A DNA stretch of 64,000 bases from Cupriavidus necator A5-1 (GTDB taxonomy: Bacteria > Pseudomonadota > Gammaproteobacteria > Burkholderiales > Burkholderiaceae): NCBI RefSeq assembly GCF_000744095.1, contig NZ_JQLI01000001.1, positions 2,356,001 to 2,420,000 of the forward strand, in the 5' to 3' direction. The notes beneath the pieces were generated by a model that ran no database searches, had not been told where the DNA came from, and worked only from the letters and a program-made list of their open reading frames with translations. Positions 36,483 through 45,136 of this stretch are shown piece by piece. The number at the start of each line of letters is the position of its first letter. Position 1 is the stretch's first letter. The translations under genes and the position numbers were made by a program.

Positions 36483-36695
36483 ATGGCTGCGAACTTCCTC
36501 ATCAGGCAGACGCCCCTAGGCTGGGAACTTACGGTCGAAAGTGCACGCAAGGGCCTGGTCCATTGCGAAGACCGGGACGTCGCCGTCAATATCGGCACGG
36601 CCGCGGCCAAGCGGCGCGGCGTCGCGCTGATCGTGCAGGAAGAACATGGCGGCTGCGATACCCCGCGGGGCTTTGCGCAGTCCCTGGCTGCCTGA
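36483..36695 (+). CDS. Small protein, DUF2188-like
   Basis: 70 residues beginning MAANFLIRQTPLGWELTVES; TGGAGTAACCC precedes the ATG. Its layout is one beta-hairpin-like segment (GWELTVESARKGLVHCEDRD) and an Ala-rich helix leading to GVALIVQEEHGG. This resembles DUF2188 proteins, which end in a similar Leu-Ile-Val-(x)-(D/E)-x-x-G strand. The resemblance is weak. It has its own strong terminator. Confidence 0.55.
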   Translation: MAANFLIRQTPLGWELTVESARKGLVHCEDRDVAVNIGTAAAKRRGVALIVQEEHGGCDTPRGFAQSLAA

Positions 36696-36792
36696 AGCGA
36701 CATAACACCGCGACACAACACCGGGAACGCCGGCCTGGGCATGCCGGCTGCCGCATTTCCCACCCCTTTGCGGACGGCAAAGGATGCCTTTA

Positions 36793-36834
36793 CAACGGCG
36801 GGCGCTTTTTACCCATGGCGCCCGCCGTTGTTTT
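36793..36834 (+). terminator. Strong Rho-independent terminator
   Basis: A perfect 13-bp stem (CAACGGCGGGCGC with GCGCCCGCCGTTG) encloses a 12-base loop and is followed by TTTTG. It lies about 100 bases after the stop of the 70-residue gene. Confidence 0.8.
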
Positions 36835-36957
36835 GTCCGTGCATGACAGGCGCTGCCGACGGCCGTGCCATTTCAGTGGTACGGAACTTGCGCCCTCGGC
36901 TACTGGCGTGGCATAGCCGCGATGGCGGCGCCGCGGTTCCAATCAGCGGAGACAGCG

Positions 36958-38046
36958 ATGCATCCATTCCGTAATGAAGGCGGCGGCTCCTGGTGGCGCG
37001 AGGACCGCGACGATGACGATACCCGCCGCAGCGAGCGCGGCGGGCAAGGGCAGGGCCGAGGTCAGGGTCAATGGCAGGGCCAGGGTCAGCGGCAAGGACA
37101 GTGGCAAGGCCAGGGGCGCAGCGATGATTCGCGCGGCTACGGTGAAGGACGCTACGGCCAGCGCGGCGGCCCGGCCAGTGATTATGGCGAAGGCCGTTAT
37201 GAAGGCCGCCAGCGGCATGAAAGCGACGTGCGCGAACGGGGCTATTACGGCAGCCGCGAGAGCGCCGGCGGCCAGGACTGGCGCCAGGAACGGCGCGAAG
37301 ACTGGCAGCAGGCCGGCCGCCGCGCGCCATGGGAAGACGATGACACCTGGCGCGGAAGCCAGGCCGGCGGGCAAGGTGCCCAAGGCAGGCAATGGAGCGG
37401 CGGTGGCAGCGTCCGCGACGAATGGGGCGACAGCCGCACCGGCATGTACGAGCGCCCCGGTTCGGCTGGCCGCCGTGCCGGTGAGCCCGGCAAGGATGCG
37501 CCCGGCGCGCGCGAACAGGGCTTTGGCGCCATGCGGCGCGGCCGCGACCGGATCGGCCCGAAGGGCTATCAACGCAGCGACGAGCGCATCCGCGAAGAAA
37601 TCTGCGAACGGCTGGCGCATGCACGCCATGTCGATGTGCGGGACGTGGAAGTCGAGGTGCAGAGTGGCGTGGTGCGCCTGACCGGCAACGTGCAGGACCG
37701 CCGCGAGAAGTACTGTATCGAGGAAATCGCCGACGACGTGTTCGGCGTGCGCGAGATCCACAATGCCCTCAGGCTGGGCTCGCCCGGAGCGTTCGGCGTG
37801 TCTGGGATTACGGAAGGCGCGCAGGGCACGCAAGGCACGCAACAACGCATGCAAGTCTCGCAACAAGGCGTGCAAGGCACCACCGGCACCCAGTCCGGTG
37901 TCTCCACCCCGGGCCGTGTCAGCGGCGTCAGCAGCTCAGGTAGCGCCACGGGATCCACCGCCAGCAGCTATGGCGCGGGCATGGAAACGGGCAGCGGCGG
38001 GCTTGGCAAGGGTCGTGACAGTACCGGCGGGACCACCCGCATTTGA
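36958..38046 (+). CDS. BON-domain protein with long Gln/Gly/Arg-rich N-terminus
   Basis: 362 residues from ATG (CGGAGACAGCG upstream). Residues 1-200 are low-complexity and hydrophilic, with Gly/Gln/Arg runs at about 29-54 and further Tyr/Gly/Arg/Glu/Asp-rich sequence. One BON domain follows at about 212-280 (SDERIREEICERLAHARHVD, then VEVQSGVVRLTGNVQDRREK). The tail is Gly/Ser/Thr/Gln-rich. BON domains bind membranes or fold as small periplasmic modules, but no signal peptide is visible here. Possibly a stress- or desiccation-related protein; function not known. Confidence 0.75.
   Translation: MHPFRNEGGGSWWREDRDDDDTRRSERGGQGQGRGQGQWQGQGQRQGQWQGQGRSDDSRGYGEGRYGQRGGPASDYGEGRYEGRQRHESDVRERGYYGSRESAGGQDWRQERREDWQQAGRRAPWEDDDTWRGSQAGGQGAQGRQWSGGGSVRDEWGDSRTGMYERPGSAGRRAGEPGKDAPGAREQGFGAMRRGRDRIGPKGYQRSDERIREEICERLAHARHVDVRDVEVEVQSGVVRLTGNVQDRREKYCIEEIADDVFGVREIHNALRLGSPGAFGVSGITEGAQGTQGTQQRMQVSQQGVQGTTGTQSGVSTPGRVSGVSSSGSATGSTASSYGAGMETGSGGLGKGRDSTGGTTRI
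37042..37118 (+). repeat. Degenerate coding repeat giving Gln-Gly/Arg/Trp units
   Basis: Imperfect units of roughly CAGGGCCAGGGTCAG encode alternating Gln-Gly, with WQGQGQRQGQ repeated. Codon variation between units argues for older, selected repetition rather than recent slippage. Confidence 0.6.
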
Positions 38047-38057
38047 GTCGCGGCAGG

Positions 38058-38079
38058 GGCTGCGCCGGCTGGCGCAGCC
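38058..38079. terminator. GC stem-loop between convergent genes
   Basis: The 9-bp perfect stem GGCTGCGCC / GGCGCAGCC with loop GGCT lies between the BON gene and the convergent SDR gene. No U-run follows on either strand, so termination activity is uncertain. Confidence 0.4.
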
Positions 38080-38126
38080 TCGCCCGTGTCGCGGCGTAAT
38101 TTGCCAGCGCGCGGGGAAACATCCCC

Positions 38127-39008
38127 TCAGCGGGCCGGCGGTTGCTGGTCCGCTTCTGCGTCCGGCTCTTCGGTGCGCGGCTCGGCCATGCGGCGGTGCC
38201 GCTCGGCCAGCACGTCCGCCGGCGTCACCATCGCGATGGCGGCACGCAGCTTGTTCTGCCATCCGGTAATCACTTCGCCTTCACCGCGCATCATCGCGTC
38301 AAAGCCGATCCGCGCCACCTCGGCAGGGTCGTCCTTCTTGCTTTGCGCGAGCTTGGTGTCGAGCATGTCGGCGCGCTCGAAGAATTCTGTCTCCGTCGCC
38401 CCCGGCATCAGGCATGTCACCGTCACGCCGCTGCCATGCAGCTCATGCCTCAGCGCATACGAGAACGAATCCAGGAAGGCTTTGGGGGCGTTGTAGACCG
38501 CCTGGTATGTCCCTGGCATAAAGCCGGCGATTGAACCGGTGATCAGGATGCGGCCACCGCCCGCCTCGTGCATGCGCTGGCCAACGCGGTGCAGCAGGTG
38601 CAGCGTGCCGGTCACGTTGGTTTCCACCACATGTTGGATATCCGCGAAGTCTTGGTCGAGGAAGGCATGGCCCAGGCCGCGGCCAGCATTGGCACACAGC
38701 TCGTCCACGCGACGCTCTTCCAGAGCGGCCAACACCTTGTCGACGCCTTCGGGCGTGGACAGGTCCGCCAGCAACGCCAACACTTCCGCGCCTTCGTCGC
38801 GCAGCTGCGCGGCGGCGATCTCGATCTGCGGCTCGTCGGCGGCGATCACCAGGTCATATCCGTGCCGTACGCAATTGCGCGCCAGTTCATAGCCGATCCC
38901 CGACGACGCGCCAGTGACGACGGCAAGCAGGCCGGTTCGCGGCGCGGGGGCGTCCGGATGGTCCGGGGGAAGGGAGGTGTCGGGAATGTCAGACACGATG
39001 GACTCCAT
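38127..39008 (-). CDS. Short-chain dehydrogenase/reductase
   Basis: 293 residues starting MESIVSDIPDTSLPPDHPDA, preceded by an in-frame upstream alternative. The Rossmann motif is VVTGASSGIGYELARN (TGxxxGxG). Catalytic residues appear as Ser in ILITGSIAG and Tyr-xxx-Lys in YNAPKAFLDS. Dinucleotide preference and substrate cannot be read. The C-terminus (about 260-293) is acidic and longer than the family core. Often annotated only as an SDR oxidoreductase. Confidence 0.85.
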   Translation of the reverse strand: MESIVSDIPDTSLPPDHPDAPAPRTGLLAVVTGASSGIGYELARNCVRHGYDLVIAADEPQIEIAAAQLRDEGAEVLALLADLSTPEGVDKVLAALEERRVDELCANAGRGLGHAFLDQDFADIQHVVETNVTGTLHLLHRVGQRMHEAGGGRILITGSIAGFMPGTYQAVYNAPKAFLDSFSYALRHELHGSGVTVTCLMPGATETEFFERADMLDTKLAQSKKDDPAEVARIGFDAMMRGEGEVITGWQNKLRAAIAMVTPADVLAERHRRMAEPRTEEPDAEADQQPPAR

Positions 39009-39161
39009 ACAGAGGATCTGTATATCGGCTACTGCAAGGTCCATTCCAGGCGTGCGGCCGGTGAAGCCAGGTAAGGCGGCGACGGACGTCGTGCGGCATC
39101 GGCCCGCGCCGGAGACGGCGCAGGCCCCTTTTACCGCAGCGTTGTAAGGTTTAGCGACGCG

Positions 39162-39434
39162 TCAGCCCACGCGCCGCCAGGTGCGCACGCCCATCCACGC
39201 CCCCAGCAGCGCCACCAGCGTGGTCAGCAACGCCAGCGCGGCGGTGGCCGCCGGCTCCAGCGAGCCGAGCCAGGTAAAGGCGTCGGTGCGGCGCCAAAGC
39301 ACCCACGCGAGTGTGGCGGTTGCCACTACCAGCGCGGTCTGGGTCAGCGCATCGACCAGCCGCATGGGGCCGCGCGCGGTGCCGGCAAGCGGGTCGCGGC
39401 GGGCTTCTGAGGCGATGATTTCGGGGTCTTCCAT
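39162..39434 (-). CDS. Hypothetical two-helix membrane protein
   Basis: 90 residues. Two hydrophobic segments (about 29-46 and 56-80: LVDALTQTALVVATATLAWV and AATAALALLTTLVALLGAWM) suggest an integral membrane protein with both ends inside. A longer upstream frame lacks a plausible start. Not recognised. Confidence 0.55.
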   Translation of the reverse strand: MEDPEIIASEARRDPLAGTARGPMRLVDALTQTALVVATATLAWVLWRRTDAFTWLGSLEPAATAALALLTTLVALLGAWMGVRTWRRVG

Positions 39435-39534
39435 GGTGGATGCCGATCGGGGGCGCCGATATTTGCCGTGCAAGTCCTGTTTCCGGCAGTGTAGCCCTGT
39501 TGCGGGGAATAGCGCGCCACCAACGCCCGGCTCG

Positions 39535-40026
39535 TCAAAACACCCCGAGCCCCAACCCGGCCGCCAACCCCTCCCCGAGTTCCGCACACCGTGCAAGGTC
39601 CTCCGCCCCGATCTGCTTGGGCGCCAGGATCCGCTCCGGCGTCTGCGCATGCGTGCAAACGATCAGTCCAGGCGCCACGCAATTGAGCCGCCACCCCGTG
39701 GCGATGCGTTCGATCTGCCGCAACGCGTTCTGCCCGTCGCTGCCGGCACAGATCATCGTGGCGTACGGTCGGCCATTGATGCGGTCGAGCGCCGCGTAGT
39801 AGCAGCGGTCGAAGAAGTCCTTCATCATCCCGGCCATCGCGGCCAGGTTTTCCGGCGTGGCGAACAGGTAGCCGTCGGCGGCGAGGACATCGTCGGGGCC
39901 GGCTTCGCTTGCGCGCTTTAGCACGACCGTCACCCCAGTCTGCGTGCGGGCCGCATCGGCGGCGGCCTCCGCCATCTGCCGGGTGCCTCCGGTCATTGTG
40001 TGGTAAACGATCAGCAGCGTCTTCAT
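39535..40026 (-). CDS. Flavodoxin-fold NAD(P)H-dependent oxidoreductase
   Basis: 163 residues. The N-terminal strand and phosphate loop (KTLLIVYHTMTGGTRQMAEA) are followed by GYLFATPENLAAMAGMMKDF and FFDRCY, the FMN-binding features of short flavodoxin-like reductases (WrbA/FMN-reductase branch). It lies alone on the reverse strand. The physiological acceptor is unknown. Confidence 0.8.
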   Translation of the reverse strand: MKTLLIVYHTMTGGTRQMAEAAADAARTQTGVTVVLKRASEAGPDDVLAADGYLFATPENLAAMAGMMKDFFDRCYYAALDRINGRPYATMICAGSDGQNALRQIERIATGWRLNCVAPGLIVCTHAQTPERILAPKQIGAEDLARCAELGEGLAAGLGLGVF

Positions 40027-40254
40027 GCTTGCCGGTTTGCGGTGTGCCGTACGCTGAGGACTGTATCACGCGGGCCCGGCGCGATTCCCGCCGCGGCAAG
40101 GGCGGCGCGCCGCTGCTGCATCGCTTCACGCCTGCGACGTTGAGGTGCCTCGCAGTGGCGGCGAGGAAACTTTTGTTGCGGCGGCGCGGCCTGAAAGGGT
40201 TTGGCGGCGGCGTTAGAATGTCGCGCTAGTCACTGCCGCCCCCAGGAGTCCAAG

Positions 40255-40620
40255 ATGCAGGTTTTGCCGCTTTCGCCCTGTTCCCTGTCCGCCACGCTCG
40301 TGCTGATGTTGTCGGCCGCGTGCGCATCGGCGGCGCTGGCCGCGGGGCAGGACAACGCGCCCAAGCCGCGCGGCAAGGACGAGGCCCCGGAAGCGCCGGT
40401 CGCCTGCATGAAGGCCGTCAAGGCGGCGCTGCCCAACCCAGGCAGCTTCAAATGGGTCAGCGGCAAGACCCGCAAGGTGGCGGAAGACGCCTACAGCGTA
40501 GTGGGCGATGTCGAATACCTTGCGCAGGATGGCGCCGTGCGCAAGGCCAAGGTGCAATGCGACGTGCTGCGCGCGCCCGGCAACAAGTTCGTGGTGCCCA
40601 AGGTCCGGCTGCCGCAGTAA
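40255..40620 (+). CDS. Exported hypothetical protein
   Basis: 121 residues with a clear Sec signal peptide (hydrophobic about 9-26, ending ALAAGQDN) and AGGAGTCCAAG before the ATG. The mature part resembles small beta-rich periplasmic proteins, ending AKVQCDVLRAPGNKFVVPKV. Two mature-region Cys residues may form a disulfide. No family recognised. Confidence 0.65.
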   Translation: MQVLPLSPCSLSATLVLMLSAACASAALAAGQDNAPKPRGKDEAPEAPVACMKAVKAALPNPGSFKWVSGKTRKVAEDAYSVVGDVEYLAQDGAVRKAKVQCDVLRAPGNKFVVPKVRLPQ

Positions 40621-40832
40621 TTCCTCCAGCCGCTGCCACCCGCGCGGCCTGTCTCCTCGCTTTATCTCCTCAGCTGGCGATCCTGCTCCGGCCACCGCCC
40701 GGCCCATTGCAATCAAATGTGGACGCTGTCCATCTCCTTTGCTAGGATATGTGTACAGCAACCACAAAAGGAGTCCAGAGGCCCCGCATCGTGCCGGTGC
40801 CGCTTGTGGCTGCCATGCCAGGGAGACCGCGA

Positions 40833-41315
40833 ATGAAGACCGAAGCGCAGAAGGAACACCGCTGGCTGCAACGCCTGGTGGGCGACTGGATCGCCGAAGG
40901 CGAGGCGTCGATGGGGCCGGACCAGCCGACGCAGAAGTGGGAAATACCCGAGCGCGTCAGCAGCGTCGGCGACGTGTGGGTGCAGTGCGTGGCGCAGGGC
41001 GACATGCCCGGCTGCGGGCCGGCCACCACGGTGATGACGCTGGGCTTCGATCCCGCGCGCAAGCACTTCGTGGGCACGTTCATCGGCTCGATGATGACCC
41101 ACCTGTGGGTCTATGAGGGCGAACTCGATGCCAGTGGCGAGCAGCTGACCTTGCGCGCCGAGGGCCCTGATTGCTCCGGCAACGGGCGCATGGCGCATTA
41201 CCGCGATGTGATTACCTTCAAGGGCGACGACCAGCGCTTGCTGACGTCCTACATGCAGGGCGAGAACGGCGAGTGGACCGAGATCATGACGGCCAGCTAC
41301 CGCCGCGGGCGCTAG
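40833..41315 (+). CDS. DUF1579 family protein
   Basis: 160 residues starting MKTEAQKEHRWLQRLVGDWI; AGGGAGACCGCG precedes the ATG, and a longer upstream start has no such site. The WLQRLVGDWIAEGEA opening and the FDPARKHFVGTFIGSMMTHL stretch fit DUF1579, whose members are small lipocalin-like proteins of unknown function, often near heat- or detergent-stress genes. It is convergent with the phospholipase D gene (stop codons adjacent). Confidence 0.78.
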   Translation: MKTEAQKEHRWLQRLVGDWIAEGEASMGPDQPTQKWEIPERVSSVGDVWVQCVAQGDMPGCGPATTVMTLGFDPARKHFVGTFIGSMMTHLWVYEGELDASGEQLTLRAEGPDCSGNGRMAHYRDVITFKGDDQRLLTSYMQGENGEWTEIMTASYRRGR

Positions 41316-43583
41316 CTATGTGCGTCCGCCCGCCATGCGAGCGAGGCGTGCCAGCCGCCCGCCGGGCCCGTGCGCAGCGTCGTGCGGGGGCACGCCGCGC
41401 CCTTCGGCATGGCGCCGGCGCCGGCGGCGCAACAGCAGCAGCAGGGACGCCGGCAGTAGCAGCACCAGCGCCAGCAGGCCAAAGGTAAGCAGCCCTGGTT
41501 GGCGTGCCGCGGCCGCAACGCGATCAACCAGCGCGGCCGAGATCAGGATGAACGGCAGCATGCCGAGCGCGGTCCCGACCAGGCTGTCGCGCAGGCTGAT
41601 GCGCGAGGCGCCCACCACCAGGTTGACCAGCGAGAACGGCGCCAGCGGCACCAGTCGCAGCACCACCATCGCCAGGATGCCGTGCCTGCCGAGCTGGTGG
41701 CTGACGCGGTTCAGCCGTCTGCCGCCAAAACGGCGCACCGTATTGCGCCCCAGCACACGGCCCGCCAGGTAGCCGGCGCAGGTGCTTACCATCGTGCCGC
41801 ACAATGCCAGCGGCGCACCATAGACCGGTCCGAATACGACCACGGTCACAAGGATCAGCACCGTCACGGGCAGCATGGTCACGGCGCCCGCCAGGTAGAC
41901 GCCCATCATCGCAAGCGGCGCCATTGGCATGTCGTCTAGCCGCTCGACCACCGCGAGCAGGGCGCGGAAGTCGGCCCATTCGCGCAGCGGCGTGTGGCGC
42001 CAGGCAAACGCCAGGCCGGCCAGTACCAGCGCCAGCGCCACCATGACGCCCACCCGGCCCACCACGCGCGGGCGGGCCTCGTGGCTGACGAATTCCGCCA
42101 GCACCTGCTCGCTGTCGATCGGCTCGATCGGGTCCAGCAGGTGGTCCGCCGGCGAGGCGGCGTCGAGGTCGTCCGGCAGCGGCGGCGCATAGTCTTCCAG
42201 CGTTCGGTCTTCGTGCCGCTGCAGCGAGCGGATCGCCGCGAGTAGCCTGCGCGTGGACGCGACCTCAGCCTGGAACGCCTCGGGCGCTACACCCAGGTGT
42301 TCGCCGAGCAGCCGCGCGCGCATCGCGGCAATGGCCGTGCGCACGCGTTCGTCGCCACCCGAAGTCACCACCACGTTGCATTCGGTGTCCAGTCCGAGCG
42401 ATCGGTTGCTGAGGTTGGACGAGCCGATGGTGAGGAAGTCGTCATCGATCACCGTCACCTTGCTGTGCACGTTGACGCAATCCGGCATCAGCCCGGGGAT
42501 CGACGGGCAGAACAGGCGGAAGCGCTCAAAGGTATCGGCTGCATGCAGCCGGCGGTACAGGCGCGCGCGCAGCACGCCCATGCTGTGCGCCTCGAGCCAG
42601 CCACTCTCGTTGCGGCGCGACACCAGCACGATGTCCGGGCCATCCTCGCGCCCCAGCTTCGCCCCCAGCGCCTCGGCGATCTCGCCGGAGCTGAAGTACT
42701 GGTTCTCCATGTAGATGCTGTTGCGGGCCGAGGCAATGGCGTCGCGCAGCAGCATGCGGATTTCGCTGACGCCGGGCTCGTCTTCGCAGTTGGGCATGGT
42801 TCGCGCGATGCCGACACGCACGTCGGTCAGCTCTGGCGCCACCGACTGCGGCCACGGGTCCGAGGAGGTCGGCGCAGGCGGGCGCGCTCGCTTGCCGGTG
42901 GCGCGCAGCCAGCGGCCCGCGGCCAGCTCGCCCAGCGCCGCAGCGGCGTCGCCGTCGAGCACGCACTGCACGTCATGGAACGGCGGATAGGGCTTGCCTT
43001 CGGCCATGCGCAGCGGCGCCTTGGGGGCGTGCTGGTTGTCGTCCCAGCGGCGCAGCGTCAGGTCCAGGCCGCCGACAAAGGCCGCCTTGTTGTCGAGCAC
43101 TACCACCTTCTGGTGGTGCGAGGCGCCCGGGGGATGGTTGCCGTCGAGCCGGAACGACAAGTGCCGGTGCGCCTGCCAGTGGGCGCTGGCCGAGGGCAGC
43201 CACTCGCGCTCGAGCGCCATCACCATGGCGTAGTCCCAGCTCAGGATATAGATGCGCAGGTTGGGGCGCCGGTCCGCCAGCGCGCACAGGAAGTCGCGCA
43301 GGCCGGCGGGCAGGCCGTCGTCGGCGCCCTGCGGCACCAGTTCCATGCGGCTGTCGATGTCCCAGCCCAGGATGAAGATGGTGTGCTCGGCCAGTGGCAG
43401 CGCCTCGCGCACCGCGCGGAAGTATGCGTCGCCATCGACCAGCATGGCAAAGCGCCGGCATGGCTCGACGCGCCAGCAATTGCGTCCCGGCTGCAGCGTA
43501 AAGCTGGCCGGTTCCTGGACTTCATGCGGTGTGTCCGGCGCCGCAACGCGCGCCGTGGTGCCGGGCGGGTTCTGTTGCCTCAT
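41316..43583 (-). CDS. Phospholipase D-like / VTT-domain fusion protein
   Basis: 755 residues. Two HKD motifs are complete: SHHQKVVVLDNKAAFVGG (His157, Lys159, Asp164) and NVHSKVTVIDDDFLTIGS (His373, Lys375, Asp380). A linker follows, and then a DedA/TMEM41-like VTT membrane domain at about 510-720 (MMGVYLAGAVTMLPVTVLIL, CAGYLAGRVLGRN). The C-terminus is basic. This fusion would couple phospholipid transphosphatidylation or hydrolysis (possibly cardiolipin-type chemistry) to a membrane lipid-scrambling domain. Substrate not shown by sequence. Confidence 0.85.
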   Translation of the reverse strand: MRQQNPPGTTARVAAPDTPHEVQEPASFTLQPGRNCWRVEPCRRFAMLVDGDAYFRAVREALPLAEHTIFILGWDIDSRMELVPQGADDGLPAGLRDFLCALADRRPNLRIYILSWDYAMVMALEREWLPSASAHWQAHRHLSFRLDGNHPPGASHHQKVVVLDNKAAFVGGLDLTLRRWDDNQHAPKAPLRMAEGKPYPPFHDVQCVLDGDAAAALGELAAGRWLRATGKRARPPAPTSSDPWPQSVAPELTDVRVGIARTMPNCEDEPGVSEIRMLLRDAIASARNSIYMENQYFSSGEIAEALGAKLGREDGPDIVLVSRRNESGWLEAHSMGVLRARLYRRLHAADTFERFRLFCPSIPGLMPDCVNVHSKVTVIDDDFLTIGSSNLSNRSLGLDTECNVVVTSGGDERVRTAIAAMRARLLGEHLGVAPEAFQAEVASTRRLLAAIRSLQRHEDRTLEDYAPPLPDDLDAASPADHLLDPIEPIDSEQVLAEFVSHEARPRVVGRVGVMVALALVLAGLAFAWRHTPLREWADFRALLAVVERLDDMPMAPLAMMGVYLAGAVTMLPVTVLILVTVVVFGPVYGAPLALCGTMVSTCAGYLAGRVLGRNTVRRFGGRRLNRVSHQLGRHGILAMVVLRLVPLAPFSLVNLVVGASRISLRDSLVGTALGMLPFILISAALVDRVAAAARQPGLLTFGLLALVLLLPASLLLLLRRRRRRHAEGRGVPPHDAAHGPGGRLARLARMAGGRT

Positions 43584-43906
43584 GTCGCACCCTCAGGGAT
43601 GTTCAGCCTGAAGCGTCGCGCAAGTTCCGTACCGGAAGCGGCAGTGTATGGGAAGGGGGTGGGAAGGGGGCGTCTGGTGCACCTGCAGACGCGGAGAGGG
43701 TGCAGGGCCGGAGGGGAAACCCGCTTGCCCTCTGCGCGTGGGAGCGTGGCCGGCGCTCGCCCTGCGCGTGTGCGCTTTACCGGCCTTTGTAAGAACGGCA
43801 CGCCGGCGCGGGGCGCGGGCAGACTCTGCCGAAGGATGCCGCCGGGCGCGCGCGTGTCAGATGACGGGCAGCAAACGTTCTGCGCGGGCGCCGGGCGCGA
43901 CTGGCG
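43584..43906. other. Intergenic region without recognisable gene
   Basis: GC-rich; some frames stay open but none has a ribosome site with a recognisable protein. It probably contains the promoter of the phospholipase D gene. Confidence 0.4.
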
Positions 43907-44245
43907 TTACGAGGCATGGCCACGCGGCAGTGCACGCGGGCGCGCGATGCCCCAGGCGTCGAGCAGTGGCTGGAAGTGCGGCGTGTTTTCGCGTGCGGGC
44001 GGCGTGACCCGGCGCGGCGGCGGCAACGGCCGGCCGGTCAGCACGAGCGGGGTGTTGGCCTGTGCCGGCGGTTCCGGCTCGCCGGCGTAGGCCACGACGC
44101 CCAGCTGGCGGGCCGATTTCAATGCGCGGGTCAGTTCCGCGGCACTCAGGCGGCTGGCGGCGGCAAGCTGGTGTCGGGGCATGGGCCCCTTGGCTCGCAG
44201 GGTGGAAATCAACGCCAGCACGCAATCCCGGGTGGTTCGATTCAT
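43907..44245 (-). CDS. Hypothetical protein with helix-turn-helix-like N-terminus
   Basis: 112 residues starting MNRTTRDCVLALISTLRAKG. Residues about 5-55 look like a winged-helix segment (QLAAASRLSAAELTRALKSA) and the rest is Pro-rich. No close family recognised. A longer frame extends upstream but is unlikely. Confidence 0.5.
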   Translation of the reverse strand: MNRTTRDCVLALISTLRAKGPMPRHQLAAASRLSAAELTRALKSARQLGVVAYAGEPEPPAQANTPLVLTGRPLPPPRRVTPPARENTPHFQPLLDAWGIARPRALPRGHAS

Positions 44246-44392
44246 GTCGCTGCGTCAGGAAGATGGTGCAGCGGCGGGTGCCCTGACGGGCTGCGCCGCA
44301 TGCGGGAGCCCATTCTTTCGCAGGGGTCATGTCTTTGCCAACCCGATATGACACTTGTTCACATTTCGGCGTGGACCCGAAATGTCCGTAGG

Positions 44393-44590
44393 CTAATGCC
44401 GCGTTTCGGGGTCGCCGGCAGGAAATCTCCCATCTGTGCGGTCTTGCGCCGCCAGCATCGTGCCGTGCCTTTGCCACTTGCGCGCCTGCCTGGCCTGGAC
44501 ATCAGCGGCCAGTTCGTGCAGCTCGGCAACCGTAGCTTCTATCGGGTCGGGATAGATGTCCAGCGGGCGATACCTGAGGAACAGGGGCAT
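44393..44590 (-). CDS. Small hypothetical protein
   Basis: 65 residues from MPLFLRYRPLDIYPDPIEAT, with a helical, charged middle. It is supported only by an open frame and plausible composition. A start further upstream at 44743 is open but less likely. Not recognised. Confidence 0.3.
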   Translation of the reverse strand: MPLFLRYRPLDIYPDPIEATVAELHELAADVQARQARKWQRHGTMLAAQDRTDGRFPAGDPETRH

Positions 44591-44890
44591 GAGGGGTCTC
44601 GGTGGGGTTCTTGATTCAGGATAGTGGTGATCCGCTGTTTCCAGTACCCGGTGTGGACCCGAGGCTTTCACAGAGACAATGCGCGCTGCGTTGATCTCAG
44701 CCAACGCAGCAGCAGGCCGGCATGTCGCGCCTTCGGCTGACATCGCGGTAGGACGAAAGCCGACTTTTCGGACCGCTGTGCGTTGCTACGATCCAATTGC
44801 CGGTTGGGCAAGCGGCTTGCCCGGTCATGCTATCCGATCATTTCCATCCTGGCGGCGCAAGCCGCATCCACACGAAGCAAGGAGATCGAC
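44591..44890. other. Intergenic region before the entericidin gene
   Basis: No gene seen. A 7-bp stem-loop (GGGCAAG-CGG-CTTGCCC, 44806-44822) lies in the probable leader of the entericidin message. Confidence 0.4.
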
Positions 44891-45034
44891 ATGAGAAAGC
44901 TATACGCACTGTTTGCCCTCGCTGGCATGCTGCTGGTCACTGGTTGCAACACCATGGCGGGCGCAGGCAAGGATATCGAACGCGGCGGCGAGAAGGTCCA
45001 GGGTGCGGCGGAAAACACCAAGCAGAAGATGTAA
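44891..45034 (+). CDS. Entericidin A/B family lipoprotein
   Basis: 47 residues: a signal peptide (MRKLYALFALAGMLLVTG) ends in the lipobox VTGC, then NTMAGAGKDIERGGEKVQGA. This is the standard entericidin ECN-type pattern of a small outer-membrane-anchored amphipathic lipoprotein. Entericidins influence membrane integrity in stationary or stressed cells. AAGGAGATCGAC precedes the ATG and a strong terminator follows. Confidence 0.85.
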   Translation: MRKLYALFALAGMLLVTGCNTMAGAGKDIERGGEKVQGAAENTKQKM

Positions 45035-45071
45035 TTCGCTGCCACGCCCGCATCCTTCCGTATCACGCAGT

Positions 45072-45105
45072 GCGGCCCGCGCCACTGGCGCGGGCCGCCC
45101 CTTTA
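45072..45105 (+). terminator. Terminator of the entericidin gene
   Basis: A perfect 12-bp stem (GCGGCCCGCGCC with GGCGCGGGCCGC) with loop ACT is followed by CCCCTTTATT. It lies 37 bases after the stop codon. Confidence 0.8.
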
Positions 45106-45136
45106 TTCGTATTGCGCCAGATCGGATCGAAGGGAT

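Noticed and set aside
37042-37118. CRISPR-like or satellite repeat
   Set aside because: The repetition is in frame inside a coding region, degenerate and without spacers; it encodes a Gln/Gly tract.
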